A stretch of DNA of 64,000 bases, taken from Agaribacillus sp965228415. Its GTDB lineage: Bacteria; Bacteroidota; Bacteroidia; Cytophagales; Cyclobacteriaceae. The translations under genes and the position numbers were made by a program. The notes beneath the pieces were generated by a model. It was not told where the DNA came from. It worked only from the letters and a program-made list of their open reading frames with translations, and did not search any database. Positions 17,501 through 24,020 of the stretch are shown piece by piece (position 1 is the first letter of the stretch; the number at the start of each line of letters is the position of its first letter). The stretch lies in contig OZ245814.1 of NCBI GenBank assembly GCA_965228415.1, forward strand, positions 1,612,001 through 1,676,000. The letters run 5' to 3'.

Positions 17501-18595
17501 AAAATTGCTAAGATCAAGATTGTCAATTTTACGATTGGGAAGCACGTCATTGGCCTGTAATTGCCGGTTTATGGTCGCCAATTGGGGAAGAATTTCCCGC
17601 CTCAATTCAAAGTCCAGGCTATCGTTTATTTGTCTGGACAATTCATTCAATTCTTTAGACACCCGGCCATGATTTCCTTCAAAGTGCCCAAGTACGCTAA
17701 TGGCGACGATGGTCAGAACCGACGACCCCAGCACAAATGATATCAGGGCCTGAATAACATCGCCGGCAATTATCCGTTCCAGGGGACCAATTAACCTTAA
17801 TTTGAAAAAAGGGTAACCCAGCGCCAATAAAAAAAATATCAGGAAAATTATGATCACAGCAATCACTGAAATGCTGTATTTCTCATTGTTGAATTTTTTG
17901 TTGCCTATCAGACCAATTAAATACAACTCCTTCCCGTCTATTTTCATTAGCGAAGGCTGCGTAAATGTTTTATAGGGTTTCCCGTCAATAGACAGTTTTG
18001 AGATGTTATTCTGCAACAATGAATCAATCCTGTTTTTGTTAAGAATAACCGGACCTGAGTTAAAAACGGGTTTGCCATCATGGATCACCAGAAATTCTTC
18101 AAAAACATCTTTGACCAATGACTGATCTATTAAAGACCGGAAGGGAAACCTGAATGAGAGCGAGTAATAGGCCGAGTCGCGGGCACGGGTGGGAAGATTA
18201 TAATCGAGATAATGCTGATCGTCATAATATATGATGCTGCTTTGATCTACCCTACCGGTGGCATCTGCAGTAGCCGGAGAAAGTTGGTGGTAGGAGGCAT
18301 TGATAATGTCGGTGCCATATGCTTTATACAGGTAAGCAAGATTATTACCATTTTCTACCGATTGGGTCGTGGATTTGCTATAATCAAAAATGTTTCTGGC
18401 ATTCTTGATAAGGTTGTTATTGGTTTTATTCAGGTTATCATTGATCCTGTTTAAAACGCGGAAATTTCTGCCAACCAGGTAATCTTCCTTTTCCTTTACA
18501 ATTACAAAATAGTAGTAGCAAAAAATAATGGCAAGAAACACGACTGTTAATACAGACCAGGTTGATGGTAGAGAAACAGGCTTAATAAATTTCAT
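14504..18595 (-). CDS. giant multi-membrane sensor-like protein with degenerate NTPase-like C-terminal region
   Basis: A 1363-residue membrane protein, first gene of the six-gene operon. Helix 1 (12-32) and helix 2 (241-264) flank one extracytoplasmic region. After helix 3 (279-303) comes a double-Cache-like sensor region (about 304-552, with YKYYLQSIKSWNTGKNYAVV and GFAIIDESGEVWFHS). More helices follow (553-575, 603-650, 681-726, 752-770), a third outer loop (771-938), a helix at 939-960, a cytoplasmic region (965-1300), and two C-terminal helices. The cytoplasmic region resembles STAND or AAA-like NTPases: FIIVPPYTKKE stands where a P-loop is expected, CILYHLES and CSVIITSLHH look like Walker B and sensor strands, and a winged-helix-like part lies at 1220-1282. 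No Walker A is present. Inference: a transmembrane receptor that controls the downstream effectors. Confidence 0.8.
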   Translation of the reverse strand: MKFIKPVSLPSTWSVLTVVFLAIIFCYYYFVIVKEKEDYLVGRNFRVLNRINDNLNKTNNNLIKNARNIFDYSKSTTQSVENGNNLAYLYKAYGTDIINASYHQLSPATADATGRVDQSSIIYYDDQHYLDYNLPTRARDSAYYSLSFRFPFRSLIDQSLVKDVFEEFLVIHDGKPVFNSGPVILNKNRIDSLLQNNISKLSIDGKPYKTFTQPSLMKIDGKELYLIGLIGNKKFNNEKYSISVIAVIIIFLIFFLLALGYPFFKLRLIGPLERIIAGDVIQALISFVLGSSVLTIVAISVLGHFEGNHGRVSKELNELSRQINDSLDFELRREILPQLATINRQLQANDVLPNRKIDNLDLSNFTYKNIELVFWMDARGLQKEKWSATALNTPYIDVSKRDYFKRIISGNFWRKDKYKYYLQSIKSWNTGKNYAVVSTPSPLKGLPVSAVSVELHSLNKALLPYGFGFAIIDESGEVWFHSDEHKNLQENFVEECDQNEDLRALLFSKRSGQIDAKYHGSNFFMQVSPVKDTSLTLVTFADMGYYRVPFDQIISLTFLLNLFLFVFIFLLFFGSRVVDFYPRKLASNNFDFTLFRPTVNRSFRYIFGICINAFNLLILISLTRIFYATPAIVIFLLVTSCLYQVMFLYFIMKKDSFARLWLYRKLFPQNKNLVYDDQIDGFLIVVSSLIVAVNLFAFFFLIDEVGEAVKIIAYQGIQALFFVAMFFENKMPKIKYRYLKLVFKNYKTNHNLFFVSSIIFISVFPAYKFYQIANDYELDHFIKHAQIQLANDVHDRNQWIETKFAKRNGIEEKDLEKFKKRGLFVKSFYQTELIEKIPDRSKFVRGTDFDSIFSYLRIPYHQIIKDTKYLKLHSDSINHLATFYLFNEFGDKQGYSFLKNDKVAEKVILNYVSHDHVSDTLKLASIPNRIHFSDMKIFDSYLITIALVLSGIIFFFILFKFGLRRYLGTDIRQNRLSSKFDTELIGNWFENKNLFIIVPPYTKKETLENKLTKWISLNGESGDKNTKANALKPLDLAEHPTREAYDAFIKEMDKNPEEGSTCILYHLESTIRSREDRDTFMDFLEKLIYHKKVCSVIITSLHHTRKIQELIHESEQSDLKDFEVKLRFARWKMILSGFWKVYYPFQSKSNRKFKRQTEPLILASHDLLEYELSASEYLETIKSSLGQSNLYKMEAPVNSDRQTISFKEDIILKVQSLAGNYYHALWSSCSKAEKYAMYDLAVDGLVNTKNREAIYMLMNKGILIKRGTLKFMNESFRNFILTIINPDDEFKMQMEINRVGTWAKFRTPILLIIIGAAFFIAFTQEAVFNKILAGSTSVLALVPLVLKLNTILGARAIKSDKLD

Positions 18596-18884
18596 TTTCG
18601 CCTTCGAAGCTAATTGTTAAAATACGTTTGCGGACAGCCAATTCTCCAACACGTTATCACCCTATTTCCACAGCGCGTTGAAATTAATAAAAATAAGTTT
18701 AAAAAGTAACCTGTTCTGCTGACCTGCCTGACAGAAACACACCTTAAAGTGCCTGGCGCCTGAAATCAGATTGTTATTATTGCAAAAATTACGGGCCAAT
18801 AATAAAAAAATGCTAAAAATGGTGAGATTTTATGGAGTATTATAATTTTTTAAAGAACTTACAAATTGATTTAACGCAAAACCA

Positions 18885-19922
18885 ATGGAGAAACCAATCC
18901 TGGTACTAAAAATCGGCACTGCCTCCATCACCAAAGAGAATGGTGACCTGGATCAGATAACAATGGTCGACATTGTACGACAATTAGCCAGTATCCATAA
19001 AAAATATCGTATAGTAATTGTTTCTTCCGGGGCCGTGGGAACAGGGAAAAACCTGTTAAAAAATTACTCCGGAAAAATAATTGAAAGAAAAGCCGCAGCA
19101 GCTATTGGCAATCCATTGCTCTTAAACAGATACGCCCAATTCTTTGCACCTTATGACATCGCCATCGCCCAGAGTTTATGTGAACGGCAACATTTTTCAA
19201 ACCTTACGCAATTCAATCAGCTAAAGCAGACATTTAAAGAGTTATGGGCCAACGAAATTATTCCTATTGCCAATGAAAATGATGTGGTCAGTAACCTGGA
19301 GCTAAAGTTTTCCGATAATGATGAATTGGCTACCTTGATTGCCGTTGGTTTCGGCGCTTCCAATTTGTTATTGGGAACCTCGGTGTCTGGTTTGGTTGAC
19401 AAGGACGATAGTATTATCAGGCGGATCAAAAAAATCGACGAAAGTGTCCTTTCACTCGCTCACAAAGAGCAAAGCGCTATGGGTCTGGGCGGTATGGTAT
19501 CAAAGCTCACCTTCGCCCGACTGGCAACAAGAATGGGCATTAAAACAACGATTTTTGGAATAAGGGATGAAAACGGCATTATCAAAGCATTGGATGACAA
19601 GGCCGGAACACTATTCGATGCACAAAAAGATATAGCCCCGGAAACCAGGACGGCATGGCTAAGTAGTGGCAATCTGGTTACCGGGAAACTGCAAATAGAA
19701 AAAAAGGGAGTAAATGATCTCTTAAAAGGAAACAGTCTGAAGGCCATATCAGTTATAAAAATTATAGAGAATTTTGAAAAAGGAGAAATCTTTGAAATAC
19801 AGAATGGTCATGGCAGCTCGCTGGCCGTGGCCAGGGCTATTATTTCTTCCAAAGAGATCATTGAAAAAATCAAAGATACGACCTTTGAAATTGCAACCAG
19901 TCAGGATATTGTAATGTTATAA
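18885..19922 (+). CDS. proB: glutamate 5-kinase
   Basis: First enzyme of proline biosynthesis: phosphorylates L-glutamate to gamma-glutamyl phosphate with ATP. The amino-acid-kinase fold is evident from LVLKIGTASIT at the N-terminus, VIVSSGAVGTG at about 46-56, IPIANENDVV and KFSDNDELATL in the middle, and GLGGMVSKL near 200. The C-terminal 80 residues (from about 265) fit a PUA-like domain. It is followed after 16 bases by proA. The upstream neighbour is divergent, so the promoter lies within 18596-18884. Confidence 0.95.
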   Translation: MEKPILVLKIGTASITKENGDLDQITMVDIVRQLASIHKKYRIVIVSSGAVGTGKNLLKNYSGKIIERKAAAAIGNPLLLNRYAQFFAPYDIAIAQSLCERQHFSNLTQFNQLKQTFKELWANEIIPIANENDVVSNLELKFSDNDELATLIAVGFGASNLLLGTSVSGLVDKDDSIIRRIKKIDESVLSLAHKEQSAMGLGGMVSKLTFARLATRMGIKTTIFGIRDENGIIKALDDKAGTLFDAQKDIAPETRTAWLSSGNLVTGKLQIEKKGVNDLLKGNSLKAISVIKIIENFEKGEIFEIQNGHGSSLAVARAIISSKEIIEKIKDTTFEIATSQDIVML

Positions 19923-19927
19923 GGAGG
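19921..19927 (+). promoter_or_regulatory. strong Shine-Dalgarno before proA, overlapping the proB stop
   Basis: AAGGAGG begins within the TAA stop codon of proB and is 11 bases before the proA start. Such a complete anti-16S match is uncommon in this phylum and stands out from the other gene starts in the window. It suggests efficient coupled translation of proA. Confidence 0.6.
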
Positions 19928-19938
19928 ATATTGAAATC

Positions 19939-21201
19939 ATGATGACTACACAAGAAACGATCATTCCATTATTGGAAAAAGCCAATGCAACCGCTCCAGC
20001 CATTCAAAAGGCAACAGACGAGGTCAGAAAGCAGGTACTTTTGACACTGGCACGCCTCATCAATGAGCATCGTCCACTAATACTTGAGGAAAATGCCAAA
20101 GATGTGGTAAGAATGGAGGATGGAAATCCAAAAAAAGACAGGCTGATACTTAACGAGCAACGCATTGATGACCTGATTGCCGGACTTGAAGATGTCGCTG
20201 CGCTTGCCGATCCAACCGGTAAGGTATTATATGAATCAAAAACTGCAGATGATCTGGAAATTAAAAAAATTACCGTGCCACTTGGAACGGTAGGTGTCAT
20301 TTATGAGTCCAGGCCCAATGTCACTATCGACGTTGCTGCCCTCTGCCTTCGCTCCGGGAATTGCGCGATATTAAGGGGAGGTTCTGACGCGGAATATTCC
20401 AACAAAGCTTTAGTCGCTCTGATCCATCGCGCATTGGCCAGTAACGAGCTACCGGAATCGTGCATTCAATTGCTACCCACCGACCGTCAATTTGTAAAGG
20501 AGCTGCTGGAAGCCAAAAAATTTGTCGACATCATTATTCCGCGAGGCTCACAGGAATTGATCGACTTTGTAAGAGACAATTCAAAGGTTCCAACCATAGA
20601 AACCGGAGCCGGGGTATGCCATACATTTGTGTCGCAGTCGGCACAATTGGATAAAGCCAGCGAAATTGTTGTCAATGCCAAAGTATCCAGGCCATCCGTG
20701 TGTAACGCACTGGACACTGTCCTCGTGGAGGAAGCGGTGGCGGCATCTTTCTTACCCCTGATCGTGAAGGGCATGAAAGCCTACAATGTACAAATGTTTG
20801 CAGACCAAAAGGCCTTTCCGATACTTCAGCAAGCCGGTTATGAACTTTTAGAGCACGCTTCCGAATCCGATTTCGGATGCGAATTTCTGGATTTTAAATG
20901 CTCTGTCAAAGTGGTTGAAAACTTTGAAGAGGCAGTAACACATATCAGAAAGTACTCATCAAAACACTCTGAAGCCATCGTCGCCGAGGATACTGCGATA
21001 GTAGAAAGATTCCTCAATGAGGTGGATGCGGCAGCTGTTTATGCCAACGCATCTACCAGGTTTACCGATGGCGGCGTCTTTGGGCTTGGAGCAGAAATTG
21101 GGATATCGACACAAAAGCTACATGCACGGGGCCCGTTTGCATTGGAAAAACTGATTACGGAAAAATGGGTGGTTAAGGGAAACGGGCAGGTTAGGGAATG
21201 A
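19939..21201 (+). CDS. proA: gamma-glutamyl phosphate reductase
   Basis: Second enzyme of proline biosynthesis: NADPH-dependent reduction of gamma-glutamyl phosphate to glutamate semialdehyde. The 420 residues show the ALDH-like fold with VPLGTVGVIYESRPNVT at about 114-130, RSGNCAILRGGSDA, and the catalytic cysteine region SRPSVCNALDTVLV near 250-263. The C-terminal VFGLGAEIGISTQKLHARGP is characteristic. It forms a two-gene operon with proB. Start is Met1 or Met2 of a double ATG, the first being nearest to the ribosome-binding site. Confidence 0.97.
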   Translation: MMTTQETIIPLLEKANATAPAIQKATDEVRKQVLLTLARLINEHRPLILEENAKDVVRMEDGNPKKDRLILNEQRIDDLIAGLEDVAALADPTGKVLYESKTADDLEIKKITVPLGTVGVIYESRPNVTIDVAALCLRSGNCAILRGGSDAEYSNKALVALIHRALASNELPESCIQLLPTDRQFVKELLEAKKFVDIIIPRGSQELIDFVRDNSKVPTIETGAGVCHTFVSQSAQLDKASEIVVNAKVSRPSVCNALDTVLVEEAVAASFLPLIVKGMKAYNVQMFADQKAFPILQQAGYELLEHASESDFGCEFLDFKCSVKVVENFEEAVTHIRKYSSKHSEAIVAEDTAIVERFLNEVDAAAVYANASTRFTDGGVFGLGAEIGISTQKLHARGPFALEKLITEKWVVKGNGQVRE

Positions 21202-21212
21202 AAATGGCAATG

Positions 21213-21304
21213 AAAATTAAAATGAAAATGGGGAATGATAATTAAAATGAAAATACGGGTTGAGCGGTCATTTCTATTTTAATTTTTATTTTCATTTTAA
21301 TTTT
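21213..21304. terminator. AT-rich inverted repeat between convergent proA and the response regulator gene
   Basis: A 17-base arm at 21213-21229 is the exact reverse complement of 21288-21304, with related AATGAAAAT repeats between them. It lies just after the proA stop and just before the end of the minus-strand response regulator gene. A role as a bidirectional terminator is plausible, but the stem is purely AT-rich. Confidence 0.4.
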
Positions 21305-21316
21305 GATTTCTAACTT

Positions 21317-22075
21317 TCAACAGTCCATCCATTTTTTAAAATCAGGCACCCGGTCGCGGCTCACGATTACCTCCTGGGAAGTTTCAGGACGCAGTGTCAG
21401 TAACAGACGGCTATTGAAGTAGGAATTGATCTGTTTAATAGCTTCAACACTTACCAGGTATTGCCGGTTAATACGAAAGAAGTCCACCGGGTTCAACACA
21501 TCTTCCAGCTGATCGAGGGAATAATCAATTGGCAATTTTTTTCCATCAACCGCCATAAGGTATGTTGTAGCTTCTTCATAATGAAAGAAACCAATGTCCC
21601 GCACATCCACATTTTGGTATTGGTCTCCTAATTTTACCAGGAAACGCCTTTTATAGTTATGAGTAATGATGTCATTCATCTTGTCATAGTTCACCTCCTG
21701 TAAATGAAATTGTTCGGGGCTTAAGGTTTTAAACTTCTGAATGGCCTTTTGCAATTCGGCTTTGTCAATAGGTTTCAGCAGGTAATCAATACTGTTGAAT
21801 TTGAATGCTTTTACGGCATATTCGTGATAAGCGGTAGTAAAAATTACAGGGGGTGAATGATCGAGGTACTTTAAGACATCAAAGCACGTTCCGTCATTTA
21901 ACTGAATATCCAGAAAAATCAGGTCCGGAGGAGAATTACCGCGAAACCATTCTTTGGCCTGACTAACTGATGCCAGCATAGCGGTGACATTGATGTCTTC
22001 ATCACAGGCCAATACGAGTGATCTTAACCTTTCGGCAATCAATCTTTCATCTTCTACAATTACAACTTGGGTCAT
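21317..22075 (-). CDS. LytTR-family response regulator
   Basis: A 252-residue two-component response regulator. The receiver domain (1-120) has the acidic pair E8/D9, phosphoacceptor Asp56 in DLIFLDIQL and the Lys in DYLLKPI. A LytTR DNA-binding domain occupies about 145-245 (VDVRDIGFFHYEEATTYLMA, FFRINRQYLVSVEAI). Its start overlaps the stop of the kinase gene by the ATGA arrangement, so the two are translationally coupled. Confidence 0.95.
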   Translation of the reverse strand: MTQVVIVEDERLIAERLRSLVLACDEDINVTAMLASVSQAKEWFRGNSPPDLIFLDIQLNDGTCFDVLKYLDHSPPVIFTTAYHEYAVKAFKFNSIDYLLKPIDKAELQKAIQKFKTLSPEQFHLQEVNYDKMNDIITHNYKRRFLVKLGDQYQNVDVRDIGFFHYEEATTYLMAVDGKKLPIDYSLDQLEDVLNPVDFFRINRQYLVSVEAIKQINSYFNSRLLLTLRPETSQEVIVSRDRVPDFKKWMDC

Positions 22076-23130
22076 ATCGCATTGAGAGATGGCAAAATGG
22101 GTAATTTTACCGTGAAAAAATTATCATTGCTTTTCACTACCACCTGCTTTTCCGAGTGAATGTTATATCGTTTACAAATATTTTCCAAGCCTATTTTTGT
22201 GGAGCTTACCGCCCCGCCCTTCTTTCTTATTTCATTTCTCACCACGAGATAGTCCTCTCCTTCATTGTATATTTTGATAAGCAGGGGTTGATCAACCGAA
22301 AAAGTGTTGTGCTTTATCGCGTTTTCGATTAACATTTGCAAGGCCAGGGTAGGTACAAAAAAGCGTGAGGTATCGAGTTTTACGTTGTTCTCTATGGCAA
22401 TCCCTTCCTCATGCCTGGTTTTTAACAAAAACAGGTAAGACTCCAGAAATTCAAATTCTTTGCTTAAACTAACCATGGCATTTTCCTTGTTATCCAGAAT
22501 ATACCGATACATCCTGGAAAGCTTATTCAGAAAATCAGAGGCAAGGTCCGGATCCCTGTGAATCAAAGTGGACAGTACACTGTAACTGTTGAACAGAAAA
22601 TGTGGGTTAAGCTGACTTTTTAAACTTTCATATTTAGAGCGAAGCAGTTCCTTCTGCATTTGTGCCTTGTCGCGCTCCACCTGGGAAGAGTGGTTAATAT
22701 ACAACCCGAATACCTTAAAGCCAATGATCATTCCGGTAATAACAAATGCCCTGACTGTTTCTGACCAGAACTCATTGATCATATTCCCTTCTTCGGCACA
22801 TTCCAACCACACCTTGATATAGTAATTTTCAAAATAAATATATAAAATTATCAATGGGAAAGTAAAAACAATGATGGTTGTAAAAAGCTGTACCAGCCGC
22901 TTTTTGCTGACGATTTCGATAGGGTATTTTTTAACAAAATAGTTGGCAATTAAATCGCAAACCTCCCAGGCGATCAACACTACAGCGATTGTCAATACAA
23001 ACATCACCTTCGCCGGCAGGTCGTAGGTAGTCATCTCCTCAGGCGTTCGGGAAGAGGTAATCTTAAAAAAAAGGTGGATCAGTATGGCTATTCCCAGCCT
23101 GCCACTATATTTTTTTAAAGCATTTGCCAT
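22072..23130 (-). CDS. LytS/YehU-type sensor histidine kinase
   Basis: A membrane histidine kinase of the His_kinase (PF06580) type, partner of the adjacent LytTR regulator. The open frame reaches 23190, but Met21 at 23130 (MANALKKYSG) is the more likely start, just before the first membrane helix. Four helices lie within residues 30-165 of the long frame. The phosphoacceptor His197 sits in SQLNPHFLFNS, and the ATPase region has MLIENAIKHN and a C-terminal GLENICKRY. Such kinases usually sense membrane-associated signals. The ligand is unknown. Confidence 0.92.
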   Translation of the reverse strand: MANALKKYSGRLGIAILIHLFFKITSSRTPEEMTTYDLPAKVMFVLTIAVVLIAWEVCDLIANYFVKKYPIEIVSKKRLVQLFTTIIVFTFPLIILYIYFENYYIKVWLECAEEGNMINEFWSETVRAFVITGMIIGFKVFGLYINHSSQVERDKAQMQKELLRSKYESLKSQLNPHFLFNSYSVLSTLIHRDPDLASDFLNKLSRMYRYILDNKENAMVSLSKEFEFLESYLFLLKTRHEEGIAIENNVKLDTSRFFVPTLALQMLIENAIKHNTFSVDQPLLIKIYNEGEDYLVVRNEIRKKGGAVSSTKIGLENICKRYNIHSEKQVVVKSNDNFFTVKLPILPSLNAI

Positions 23131-23269
23131 GGGTACATAAAAATACGTATTTGGTGTGGGAAATAATCTATCACGCACAAAAAAAGGCAATTCTCTGCCA
23201 GGAATTACCTTTAATTATAAATATACGTACAGAATAATTCATAAAACAAGGGCCTCTTAAGCCCGTTGA

Positions 23270-23695
23270 CTAGTTTTGCTCCGTGCCGGCAACAATACTA
23301 TCACCTACGATCAAAGAAATCACGGAGGAGGTTACTTTTTGGAAGTTTTTGCCTTCGCCTTTTATGACGACGGTAAACTTTCCTTTAGCCACTGCATTAT
23401 CAGCTTTAACATGCATGGAAAATACATTCTTGTTTGCATCTTTGGGTTCAAATGAGATTTTAATACCCTCAGGTGCCTTGGCCTGCAATCCTCCAAATTC
23501 TCTGGAAACATATCTTTTGGATTTTACCAGCCACACATCTGCAGAAACCTCCCCTCCTGACGATACCTCAATTTTGTTTGAAGCCAACCTGATGGCGGCT
23601 CCATCCTTTGGCGGCGTGAGATTTTGACTCTTAGAAGGTAATGCTGAAAATAACAGGACGATCACAAAGGCGATAAGTGTTCCTTTAGTTTTCAT
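23270..23695 (-). CDS. small secreted protein of unknown function
   Basis: 141 residues with a clear signal peptide ending near LPSKSQ. The mature part is beta-rich (IRLASNKIEVSSGGEVSADV, then VISLIVGDSIVAG) and looks like one Ig-like or bacterial surface domain. I do not recognise a family. It is on the same strand as the kinase gene, which starts 139 bases downstream, so it may be co-transcribed with the two-component system and act as a periplasmic or secreted partner. Confidence 0.7.
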   Translation of the reverse strand: MKTKGTLIAFVIVLLFSALPSKSQNLTPPKDGAAIRLASNKIEVSSGGEVSADVWLVKSKRYVSREFGGLQAKAPEGIKISFEPKDANKNVFSMHVKADNAVAKGKFTVVIKGEGKNFQKVTSSVISLIVGDSIVAGTEQN

Positions 23696-24011
23696 GGTTT
23701 TCTTTTTAAAGGTAATTCTAATCTACATGGCTTAGAACGGAGATTGGCAGATCTCCGTTTTTAATCTTTCCTGAACCGTAGAATAATGCATGCGAACCGG
23801 AGAATTGCCAAGTTGAACAGCAAGGGCAAAACAACTGTAACTTCGGGTAAAAGACAGTTAAATAACAACCGTTTAATCTGTGGCAATTTAAAGCAACCTT
23901 TCCAGGCCCGCAACAATAAAAAATCTTTCATGTATCCATTAAAAATGAGAGATCATTAGCTTTCTAACAGAACAATTTTGGTGTTTATTTGTCCTTTACT
24001 CAAAAAAGCCA
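23696..24011. other. intergenic region between divergent genes
   Basis: This stretch of 316 bases contains the divergent promoters of the small secreted protein and the TonB-dependent receptor. The only clear structure is a hairpin followed by a T-run at 23736-23763. No gene is seen. Confidence 0.6.
23736..23763 (+). terminator. terminator-like hairpin upstream of the TonB-dependent receptor
   Basis: AACGGAGAT (23736-23744) pairs with ATCTCCGTT (23751-23759) across a 6-base loop, followed by T residues on the plus strand. It lies about 260 bases before the receptor start and is oriented to stop plus-strand transcription. It may be an attenuator, or it may protect against antisense reading. 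Confidence 0.5.
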
Positions 24012-24020
24012 TTGTTGCAA

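Noticed and set aside
8500..18595. Prophage or phage-tail-like particle suggested by the PF11860 and DUF5675 domains
   Set aside because: No capsid, tail, portal, integrase or terminase genes are nearby and no attachment repeats were seen. All genes are membrane or regulatory in character.
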